From Littorina saxatilis (Eukaryota > Mollusca > Gastropoda > Littorinimorpha > Littorinidae), in the NCBI RefSeq assembly GCF_037325665.1, contig NC_090249.1, forward strand, positions 35,933,461 through 35,997,460: DNA of 64,000 nucleotides, given 5' to 3'. The position numbers and the translations under genes are program-made. Of this stretch, positions 55,709 through 64,000 are shown piece by piece; position 1 is the first letter of the stretch, and every line of letters starts with the position of its first letter. Below the pieces are notes generated by a model. It had not been told where the DNA came from. It did no database searches and saw nothing but the letters and a program-made list of their open reading frames with translations.

Positions 55709-56032
55709 CTGAGAAAGCAATACGGCTCAACTCCACTGTCATGTTGGTCTTCTCGAAGTGGACAACCACTTTGTCATGGTGGAGGTCCACAACATGACCA
55801 AGACTGCCGTTGACTAACTGGTCGCTTATGTTGCGGATCAGCATAACTGGACATTAATCTGTCTCTCTCACACTGTGTCGGCCATCCGCGATTCCTGACC
55901 AGCGGTGTAGAGTCATGGCTCCCACTGGTAGGCTCTGGCAAGCGATGCCAGTTGTTGCTGTCACTGCAACTTTTCGCCCGGATAACCGAAGACTGTGGCA
56001 TAATTCTGCAACGAGTGTTGTTTTCCCAGTGC
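55709..56032 (-). pseudogene. PIF1-like helicase exon 2 (Walker A to 2B region) with internal stop
   Basis: Acceptor TTTGACAG ends at 56033; donor GTATGCC begins at 55708. From GTGKTT and the TATTGIAC box it passes the stop near 55855 into LVNGSLGHVVDLHHDKVVVH. The missing middle (Walker B and motif III) and the stop at the same point suggest one deletion event. Alternatively two exons were fused by loss of the sequence between them. Confidence 0.85.
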
Positions 56033-56249
56033 CTGTCAAACACACAAATAATTAAAGAGAATCGCAAGTACATTTTATAAGATCATGATTTTGGGGGTCA
56101 ATTTCATAAAACCACTTGTAAATACTGTACTAATAATCAAAAACATTTTCAAAATTGATATACCTGTTAAACCTGTGATAAATATGTATATAATAAATAT
56201 GTTTAAAATCAAAGAATTTACTCTTTTCTGAATGTGTGAGTTCTGTCGC

Positions 56250-56566
56250 GTGTTTCTTTCAGGTGAGATATTCTTTCGGCTAGCCACTCGCGAAGCTAGG
56301 AGGCGAGATTGTCTATGAAACGGTTTTGTGGCTAGCTACACAAGAATTAAACACCATTGGTTGATTCCGAAAAGGTCGTCTGCACTGGTCGGTAAAAAAC
56401 CATGGACAGCCAATTGGATGGGCAGCTGAGTGACCGCCATATTTTCTCGCCAAGCGAGCAAGCCTAAAGCTACCTAGCGTTTGAGGCGAGAATTCTAGCG
56501 TCACTCGCGGTGAGATGTGCCCAAGAAACGGTACTTCCTCGCCCCACTCGCCTTTAAGAAACAGAC
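56250..56566. repeat. Possible foldback element in intron 1
   Basis: GTTTCTTTCAGGTGAG near 56250 and, inverted, GTTTCTTAAAGGCGAG near 56565, with GGCGAG/CTCGCC phrases repeated between. No duplication of the target seen. Confidence 0.35.
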
Positions 56567-57900
56567 TGGTGAGGTCTGTCTAAACTTGAAGTTAATTCAT
56601 GACTCTTTGAATGTTTTAGAGAATAAATCATTTGTACTTGAACTCAACCACAGAAATAAAAAAAATTCTCTGGGCAAATTAATTTTGCAATTTACAATTT
56701 CAATACAATGCACACATAATTTAGTTGACATAAAAAGCTACAACTTTCACCTTCCAGCACAGCTAGTTTATAAAAACAAGCAAACAACAATAAAGACATT
56801 TAAGCCTCAATCGTAAATGTTGTTATGTCGGGCGAACGATGTACTCCTGTATTCTGAATTGGTTTATTCCTATTCAGCAGGCTACTGTGTCAGCATTTGG
56901 TCTAGAATAGGGCGACATATTTGGGTTATTCTCAGACAGCTTAGTCTGGAACCAAAATACCCCGGATGTCTAGCCAGCACCGAACGTGTGGCACAATTTT
57001 ATAGCTCCAGTTTTCTTCAATTTGTCTAGCTATATTAGTCACCTTGGTTTTGCTCGACCTACAACACTAGTCATAGCAGTTTCAATTTAAAAGCAGTAAG
57101 TGCATTCGATTTTGTTTTTCGTTTTTACATCGATTCGAGGAGGAGAACGAAGTTTTTTTGGTAGTGTCTGACGAGTCGAGGGGAAGACAAAGGAAAACGG
57201 AACCAGTGTACACGCCACCGTCCGTGACCTACTTTCTTGCTGGGGTGTGGTAAGTGTTCAAGGTAGGCAATACTTTTGTCTGCCACTGTATCATGGGGAC
57301 TCCAATCTCAGTGATAACACAACTTTCTCAGCAGTCGCCTTTTAGCTTGTGTAATTTGTAGCAAAATATTATGTCAGCTTGTTAAAAAGGGTGATACATG
57401 CCGGGAGCTGACCGTCTTCCGCACACTGAAGAAGGGATCGTGTCAGCGGCCACACATGTATAATAGTTGCAGCAAGAAAAGGGGGGAAGTTGGTGCTAGT
57501 AAAATGACTGGGGAATGTTGTAATTTGTCTGGTCACGATAACAAGGATAAGAGATGTACAACACAGACAATTTTGGTGCAACACAGACTATTTGGAAAAC
57601 ATGGCGGTTTCATTTTGCCATGCAAGTGTAAATTAAGGGAAGGGAGGTAACTACCGGATAACAGAGTACTCATCATAGGGGGTCACAAGTTACCTCCCAT
57701 GTAGTGCTGTACCGATTTCAGTGGGATCTGAGGAATTCGAGGAAAGAACTTTACAGTGATTACAAATAATTAAGGTAAAGCAATCACAACAAGTTTGAGA
57801 AGTTAAATATCAAACTCAGACATTTTATTTAATTGTTGAATTTCGGGGGGGAAAGTTTTACTAAAAAATATTGGACAAGGACATTAAATAATTAGGTGGG
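56567..57900. other. Intron 1 sequence and 5' leader of YR element 3
   Basis: No supported gene. The left limit of YR element 3 lies somewhere here; I could not find its terminal repeat. Confidence 0.4.
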
Positions 57901-58004
57901 GCTAAAGCTTTGATCATATAGAGCTGTACCTTGCCACTACAGGAACGGACGAAGGAAAAACAACACGGGGTTATAACATGGTAATTCAACTATTTATAGT
58001 CTGA

Positions 58005-59153
58005 GTGTTACAGATGTCGGGGAGAGGACGACCTCAACGCCGGGGGGCAGGCAGGCGACCAGCCAGACTGAGGTCGAGGTCACGCAGCCCAGTGCAGCAG
58101 CGACCAGGGCCAAGTGGCCATGGGCAGCCGGGACCGAGCCAGCGAGACCGTGGCCATGGACAGCCGGGACCGAGCCAGCGAGACTGTGGCCATGGGCAGC
58201 CGGAACCGAGCCAGCGAGACTGTGGCCATAGGCAGCCGGGACCGAGCCAGCGAGACTGTGGCCATGGGCAGCCTGGAACAAGCCAGCGAGACTGGTGGGA
58301 TGAGGAAAGAGAGGCGAGACAGGAAGCGACAGCATCGTCGGATGTCCACGCTTCAGCGCCCACGAACGGAACCGATCCAGGTACAAGGGAATTACTGGAG
58401 AGACTAAGATTTTTAGAGGACGCTTTCGTGAACGGGGCGGGGGGACACAGGGGTCATAGAATGGACCACCTCTCTATAACAGTGACTCATGATGTCAGAA
58501 GGAAGATTGTAGAGGGGAAATCGATCGACCTGGCAATTCTCCTTGCCAAATCCTTTATGGACAGGCAAGAGGACAGGCAGACAGTGGCCTATGTCCTGGA
58601 CGACCAGGGGCGCCTTGTCCCAAAGGAAGAAAAGAGGGGAAAAGGAGAAATGTCCCTAGAGCAGTGGACCAGTGCGTTCCACATATACATGTCGGTATAC
58701 CTGGTGGCCCACCCTGAATGTTTGCAGGATATGCTGGCATATGCGGAATTAATCAGAGGAGCGGCCCGGGATTTCCCGGGCAATGGCTGGTTGCTCTATG
58801 ACCAGCAGTTCCGCACAGTAAAGGAAGCAGACCCAACACGCCCGTGGGGAAACATCGACAACCAGCTGTGGTTGCAGCTGTTCTGTAAGCCAGCAAGTGT
58901 GACCTCATCCCTTGTTAGGTCACCTCCAGCTCAGTCTGCCAGAGGGGGGGACAGTGCCAAAAGAGGTAAGGGCGTGTGCCATTATTTCAACAGAAAAAGG
59001 GGATGCACTCGCGACAACTGCTCATACAAACACGCCTGTTCAAGCTGTGGTAGCTCCTCCCATGGAGAAGTCAGTTGTCGCAAGAAAGGGGAGGCTACCA
59101 CCACATCAGCCAGCGGAGGGCAGTCCTTTCGGCCCAGAGCAAGGGACATGTGA
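58005..59153 (+). pseudogene. Gag-like protein of YR element 3
   Basis: About 380 residues: basic N-terminus (SGRGRPQRRGAGRRPARLRS), then a 12-residue tandem repeat (unit GHGQPGPSQRDC) about five times at 58110-58290, the conserved helical part with QWTSAFHIYMSVYL, AYAELIRGAARD and WLLYDQQFR, and the zinc pair CHYFNRKRGCTRDNCSYKH (CCCH) and CSSCGSSSHGEVSC (CCHC). Frame open. Fossil component. Confidence 0.86.
58110..58290 (+). repeat. 36-bp coding minisatellite in Gag-like frame
   Basis: Five in-phase units around GGGCAGCCGGGACCGAGCCA and GCGAGACTGTGGCCAT, coding the Gly/Pro/Gln/Arg-rich repeat of the Gag-like protein. Confidence 0.9.
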
Positions 59154-59156
59154 ACG

Positions 59157-60789
59157 TGAGGTGGTCCACACCCCTCCAGCACAGGACCCTCTGGTTTCAC
59201 TTGCGGCAACACCAATAAAAACTGAAGCACTGTATCGTTGGCTGGCGGAGTACGATAATGCCAAAGACGCACACCTTATGCGCTTAGGGTTTGCTGAAGG
59301 TTTTAGGATTCCTTATACCGGGCCGAGAGTAGCCAGGGGGGCAGAAAATCATGGTTCCGCGCGTAAGCTTCCTGGTGTTGTTATGGACAAGCTGAAAGAA
59401 GAAGTCAAGTTAGGGAGGGTTGCCGGTCCATACGACCACAGACCTATGGATAATCTCATTGTATCGCCCGTAGGCCTCGTGGAAAAAAGTACACCAGGGG
59501 AGTATCGGTTAATTTTTGACCTGTCACACCCGCATGGGGGATCGGTAAACAGCGGCATACCAACCGAATACAGTTCAGTAGAATACACTCCATTTGACGC
59601 GGTGACAAAAATGATGAGGCGGCTCGGTAAAGGGGCTCATCTGTTTAAAATTGATATCACGTCAGCTTTTCGCCTGCTGCCGCTTCACCCTGATGATTTC
59701 TGCTTGCTGGGTATGCAAGTAAATGGGCAGTTTTACATTGATAAGGCGCTCCCTTTCGGTTGTTCCGTCTCCTGCGCTTTGTTTGAAAAGTTCAGTACCT
59801 TTCTAGAGTGGTGTGGACATAAGGCTTCAGGTTCAGAAAATTTGATTCATTATTTGGATGACTTCTGTGGGGGAGGGGTGTCATACATAGAGGCACAGCA
59901 GGGATTTGAAAAAGTCTTGCGATTATTCGAGGACTTAGGGGTTCCGGTGGCGCCTGACAAGTTGGTTGGGCCAACAACTTGCCTCAAGTACTTAGGGCTA
60001 ATGGTGGACACCCAGAACATGGAGGTCAGAATCCCTCAAGACAAGTTGAACGAGCTAAAAGATAGCATTGGTGAGTTCATGTACAAGCGGAAGAAGGTAA
60101 AGCTAAGAGAAATTCAATCGCTGATTGGTAAGCTTAACTTCGCATGCCGGGCAGTGGTGCCAGGGCGAGCTTTCTGTAGGCGCTTGATTGATGCCACAAT
60201 GGGGGCACGCAAACCGTTCCATAGAATCCGAATGACAGAAGCCATGAAGAATGACCTAGCCGTCTGGGGAAACTTCCTCCAACAGTACAACGGGGTGTCA
60301 GTTCTGCTGAGTGAGAATTGGGTTGACAACACATCGGTGCAGTTCTACACCGACGCCGCTGGAGCGGTGGGGTTTGGAGCTTATTTCCAAGGCCACTGGG
60401 CTTGCGGAGAATGGCCACCAGGACTAGCTGAAAATGGGGACATAACATTTAAGGAGTTGTTCCCAATAGTGGTGGCCGTCTTGTTGTGGGGCGAGCAGTT
60501 AAAGGACAAAAAGGTGCTGTTTCACTGCGACAACCAGGCAGTGGTACATGTCCTCAATAAGCAGTCCTCACGATCCAAAGCCTCAATGGGGTTGGTGCGT
60601 ATTTTTGTTTTAGCCTGTCTGGAGCGAAACATCCTGTTTAAGGCGAAGCATATTCCAGGGCGCAGCAACAACTTAGCTGATGCGTTGTCTCGTTTGCAGC
60701 TGGACAGGTTCAGATTATTGGCGCCAGAAGCAGATCTGAGGGCAACACCAGTACCCAACTCCATCTGGCAGGTACTGCTGCAGAAATAA
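59157..60789 (+). pseudogene. RT and RNase H of YR element 3
   Basis: RT: SPVGLVEKSTPGEYRLIFDL, the acidic FKIDITSAFRLLPL, DKALPFGCSVSCALFEKF, catalytic HYLDDFCGGG, VPVAPDKLVGPTTCLKYLG. RNase H: FYTDAAGAVGFGAYF, ITFKELFPIV, HCDNQAVV, and the AKHIPG-x-x-NNLADALSR close. The frame extends upstream to 58912 and overlaps the Gag-like frame; whether the products are joined by read-through or made separately is not shown. Open throughout, yet listed as a fossil component. Confidence 0.9.
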
Positions 60790-60794
60790 AAAGA

Positions 60795-61663
60795 TTGGTG
60801 CGAAAATCCATGGCGCCATCTACCCATACTGCTTATGAACAAGGTGTACACCGGTTCGAGGCATTTAGGGACTCTCTTGGGCTGCCCCAGAGCTGGCCTG
60901 CACCAGAATCACAGGTATTGCATTTTGCAGCGTCTCTGTCTTTACAGCACTGTGCGCCAGCAACAGTTAGAACTTACTTAGCGGGTGTAAGCTGTAAACA
61001 CAAACTGAACGGTTGGGAGGACCCCACCGACAATTTTGTACTTAAGAAATTGTTGCAGGGGTTGGCCAAGGAGGGCCAACGACAGGATAGCCGGCTGCCC
61101 ATCACTTTTGATAGGCTAAAGCAGTTGATCAACATCTTGCCTAGCATATATGTACGAATCAGTTTGAGGTAAACTTGTTTGCGGCAGCCTTCACTCTGGC
61201 ATTCTTCGCGCTCCTGAGAGTCAGCGAGATCGTCGGCCAAGGGGATTCCGGGCGTGAAGGACTCAAGTTGTCGGACGTTCAGCTGACATCACAGCTGTCT
61301 GTCAGAATACTAGGCTCAAAAACAGATCAGCTAGGGGTGGGTTCAGTGATACAGTTGAAGACAGTAGGTAGTCATCGCCAGGTGTGCCCGGTTAGGTGCA
61401 TGAGAGCTTACTTAAGTGCGAGGCCAGCCGGAACAGGTCTTCTGTTTAAACATTTTAGTGGCGCGCCATTAACAAGGTACCAATTTCAGGCAGTTTTGAA
61501 AAAGTGTGCGGCCACCCTGGGCTGGCAAGTAAGCCGATTTTCTTCTCATTCGTTCCGTATTGGAGCTGCAACGACAGCTGTCATAAATGGTATGACAATG
61601 GAGGAGGTAAAAACATTGGGAAGGTGGAAATCACAAGCCGTACGGGTATACATAAGGGAATAA
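60795..61663 (+). pseudogene. Tyrosine recombinase part of YR element 3
   Basis: N-terminal helices (THTAYEQGVHRFEAFRDSLG, VRTYLAGVSCKHKLNGW), LLRVSEIVGQGD, ILGSKTDQ, SHSFRIGAATTAVI and GRWKSQAVRVYIR with the nucleophilic Tyr. Broken. Same family as 48532-49341. Confidence 0.85.
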
Positions 61664-61783
61664 CTTTGGGGATCCAGTGGCACAAGATGGCGGAATTTCA
61701 CAGGTTTCGTAAACAAATAGAATAACTTTTCATGTTAATTTAATCTAGCAGTGGCTGTAACATAAGCAACGACAGCTGGTGCC

Positions 61784-61894
61784 TCGCCGCAGATGGTGTA
61801 CACCTCAGCGAGTGGGGCAACAAACTCTTTGTTGCGAACTTAGAGAGAGAGCTAACATGTATAATTAGGGCAGGCAGAAGTGGGGTAAATTGCT
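61784..61894 (+). pseudogene. SGNH-like remnant of YR element 3
   Basis: Reads ADGVHLSEWGNKLFVANLER, the DGVHL block V of SGNH hydrolases, in the same position after the recombinase as the module in element 2. Only the C-terminal part is visible. Confidence 0.6.
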
Positions 61895-61963
61895 AGCAAT
61901 TTGTTGGCATAAGATAGACATGGCCACAGGCGAAAGTAATTCTGCTTGGAAGCACACACTATT

Positions 61964-62072
61964 CAGTAACTTTAACGATATCTGCAGGATCAGTAACTTT
62001 AACGATATCTGCAGGATCAGTAACTTTAACGATATCTGCAGGATCAGTAACTTTAACGATATCTGCAGGATC
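61964..62072 (+). repeat. 27-bp tandem repeat, four copies
   Basis: Unit CAGTAACTTTAACGATATCT plus GCAGGAT, starting at 61964, 61991, 62018 and 62045, essentially identical. Confidence 0.97.
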
Positions 62073-63408
62073 CTCCCAGGATTGAGCCCGTACAAAAGGC
62101 CATGTTGTTGTGGTCTGGTTCAGTGGAGGAGGGTCCTGTGGCTGCACCATTACCGACCTGTATCCATTGCTAGTCTTTCTCACCCTGTGAGAGCCAGGGG
62201 TTGGCGTGCTAAACAGAGTGATTTGGTTGGTGTACACCACCAGATTACTTCTGCAAGTATAGTACGTAATGGGCAAAACAGAGCTGAGACGTCAGCCAGG
62301 GGCCTGCTGATTTGCTGGTACAGATGAGGGCAATTGGATACAGAGAAGCGGAGGGGGTGCATTTCTAAATTAGGTGTTTAAAAAAGTGGAAACTACTGCC
62401 TGTGGTTATGTCTATCTCCCCACTCTGCGCCCGATTATGCCAAAAAGTAATAACCTGATAGAACAGCAATAGGTTTGTTCTGAACTTCTGTATTTGTGGC
62501 AGAGGAATAGTGTCTCAGAACAGCTAAATGTTTGGTTGTACATGGATAGACTTTTTTACCCTGGTCAGGGTGTTTTTGCTTAAGAGGAATGTACAGCAGC
62601 AAGTTTGTTGCTAGTGGAATTTTGAACCCCAGCCAGGGGAGTTTGTTGATGTGTGGATACACATGTGTATATACCAGCTCAATAAATGTTGGAACTGTTA
62701 CTACCAGGGTGAAGTCTTAGATTGTGCGGTATGAGGATGGAAGTTGTGTGTATATATGTGTAAATATGCGATAAGTGGTGTCACGACATAAAACGCATTA
62801 AAACACATTTTTCCATGCAACAGTCTACAATATAATCTTTAAATCTAATAACAAACAAACAAACAAACAAACAAAGTAACAAAAACAAGTGACTGATGTC
62901 ACCCAAAAACTAGCTGACTTGTCTTGATTCTTGAACTAACCACCACTCCAACCCTCCAGTCAGAATCGTATGCTTGTCCATGAAAGTAGGTCAACTAAGC
63001 AGGGGGCTGCTACTCGATTCCTTCACCAATTCTTTTCTTAGCCATCTTGAATCTTGATTCTCGCTAACAAAGAGACGGCCGGAGAGGCGGGGCTAACAGT
63101 GGGAGGAGCCATAATCATAACGACCGCGTTTTACAAAGTGAAACGATCACTGCAGACAAACATTACGTTTTGGAAACCTATTGTGGTTCTTGAGTTTACC
63201 TGGGGGCATAATAAACCAGGAATGAACTACATTTTAAGTTACAGCTTGCTGTTTCTTCAACAACATCAACAACAGCCAACATTTCTTTAGGTCTTCATCA
63301 GTTCATGTTACGAAAACTGGTAAACCGTCAAAGTTCTCTTTTTATCTAAACTTCAAGTAAGTTTAAAGCCTATTCATCAACAAAAGTAAAGTTAAGAAGT
63401 GTACATAC
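62073..63408. other. 3' region of YR element 3 and rest of intron 1
   Basis: 62390-62690 resembles the 3' end of YR element 2. After 62700: an (AAAC)n tract at 62850-62875 and ordinary AT-rich intron up to the exon 1 donor. No gene. Confidence 0.5.
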
Positions 63409-63469
63409 CTGCTTGTCCAAGAATAATGACGTTGTGTCCAAGCTCGACTAATTCACGTGCTTCTTCCAT
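63409..63469 (-). CDS. PIF1-like helicase exon 1 (start to Walker A)
   Basis: ATG at 63469, 20 codons plus one base: MEEARELVELGHNVIILGQA, donor GTATG from 63408. The last base completes the Gly codon of the Walker A loop with exon 2. A start this close to Walker A leaves almost no N-terminal domain, unlike nuclear or mitochondrial PIF1 proper; it fits the short, multi-copy PIF1-like proteins of invertebrates. Confidence 0.8.
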
Positions 63470-63623
63470 TTAGAGTGGACAAGTCGAAAGGGCGGTCGAA
63501 GAACGCCCAATGCCGGAGCAGACGGTTTTCTGAGCATGCGCTGTAAAACTTTTACTGCGGAACGCTCCGGATGTAACCTTTTGTGGCCTTTGAACCTGGT
63601 TAACTGCCGGTAGGATTCGATCT
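63470..63623. promoter_or_regulatory. Upstream region of the PIF1-like gene
   Basis: About 150 bases, richer in CpG than the surroundings, between exon 1 and the Helitron-like segment. No TATA box seen. Assigned only by position. Confidence 0.3.
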
Positions 63624-64000
63624 TCGCAATGTTAAGCTCAAAGAGAATGTTTTGTGTATCATTTCACGTGTTTGGGGGCTGCTGTGTAACTCGTCAGTTG
63701 TAGTGGACTAATTGCAGGCCGCTAGAATGCTGTACACCCTTGAGAGCGTACGAAAAGCGGAAAACATCGGCGCGAGTTGCACTTTCGATTTGTCGAGGCT
63801 CCAGGTTCCTCTCATGGAGTGGTGTGGACACCGAGCCCGTTCTTGACAAACTTCTCGAAGTTGGTGAATGGTTATTTCGAGTTTGTTGCATGAAGTGAAA
63901 GCTTAATCATTTTTGTTTGTGTGTGAGTTTCGTGCGTTCGGGAAGGGGGTGCAGAAAGTGATGTAGAAAGCTTGAAACGGAGCGAGTCGGCAGTGCGGAG
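63624..64000 (+). mobile_element. Helitron-like segment, cut by window end
   Basis: Nearly identical to the inverse of 5201-5577. If it is the same Helitron, its hairpin and CTAG end should lie about 170 bases beyond the window. The copy starts TCGCAATGTTAAGC, parallel to TCTCAATATTAAGC in the other copy. Confidence 0.65.

Larger units (their letters stand above)
57900..62700 (+). mobile_element. YR retroelement 3 (Ngaro/DIRS-like) inside PIF1-like intron 1
   Basis: Order: Gag-like (58005-59153), RT/RNase H (to 60789), YR (60795-61663), SGNH-like remnant (61784-61894), 3' region. It is the best-preserved of the three, with about two or three breaks. Close kin of element 2 across Gag and RT. 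Its plus orientation is antisense to the host gene. Outer ends are estimates. Confidence 0.8.
51483..63469 (-). pseudogene. PIF1-like DNA helicase gene, decayed, four exons resolved
   Basis: Exons on the minus strand: 63469-63409, 56032-55709, 53161-53056, 51680-51483. Each has GT-AG borders and phases that join. Exon 1 reads MEEARELVELGHNVIILGQA; intron 1 splits the Walker A glycine codon, so exon 2 continues GTGKTTLVAELCHSLRL, then VTATTGIACQS and TLHRWSGIADGR. Exon 2 then runs through an in-frame TAA near 55855 straight into PVMLIRNISDQLVNGSLGHV, a segment normally about 200 residues further on. Exon 3: HQFQVVPSFALTIHKAQGLT; exon 4: PGQIGVALGRARSIEGLRVV. Those are the late PIF1 motifs. The central part with Walker B is absent. 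Intron 1 (7.4 kb) holds YR element 3. There is no Rep domain, so this is a host-type PIF1 and not a Helitron protein. More 3' exons may exist. Confidence 0.85.

Noticed and set aside
51483-56032. Helitron Rep-helicase as the source of the PIF1 motifs
   Set aside because: No Rep domain is found, the protein starts just before Walker A, and the gene has several phase-matched introns.

Overview
The window looks like repeat-rich nuclear DNA from an animal, most likely a marine gastropod mollusc. The case rests on the mix seen: tRNA-headed SINEs ending in (ATTG)n, CR1-group and Tx1-like LINEs, Tc1-like transposons, Helitron ends with a GC hairpin before CTAG, tyrosine-recombinase (YR) retroelements of the Ngaro/DIRS type, long (GT)n tracts, and spliced coding exons. 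There are no operons and no microbial genes. The species call is inference.

Layout. 0-5.6 kb: old repeats, a 5'-truncated LINE with RNase H, two Helitron 3' ends, and a TIR element with 3-bp target duplications that carries a nested repeat rich in nuclear-receptor half-sites. 6.6-15.2 kb: two inverted 11-bp ends and subterminal ACGCA-rich arrays may mark one 8.6-kb element; inside lie a piggyBac-like remnant and faint spliced coding. 15.7-25.1 kb: a well-preserved CR1-group LINE, a Tx1-like LINE with a 14-bp target duplication, a nearly whole Tc1-like transposon and a small LINE fragment. 25.1-28.6 kb: an unidentified locus with at least nine copies of a 15-bp motif, a Tudor/SH3-like exon and a decayed Tc1. 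30.3-37.2 kb: YR retroelement 1 with the A1...B1-A2-B2 split direct repeats typical of Ngaro-like elements. 37.4-39.2 kb: a SAP-like/PHD-finger gene on the minus strand. 40.4-50.7 kb: YR retroelement 2, interrupted in its RT by a 5.16-kb TIR transposon with a Myb/SANT-like exon, and separately by a SINE. 51.4-63.5 kb: a PIF1-like helicase gene on the minus strand, four exons resolved here, whose 7.4-kb first intron holds YR retroelement 3.

How the parts relate. Each YR element combines a Gag-like protein with paired CCCH and CCHC zinc motifs, RT, and a tyrosine recombinase; RNase H is clear in elements 2 and 3, and an SGNH-hydrolase-like module is present in all three but not in the same place. 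The PIF1-like gene reads cleanly across its splice sites (the Walker A loop is split by intron 1), but its central helicase segment is absent and a stop lies at the join, so it is probably a decayed paralogue. Retroelements are treated here as fossils.
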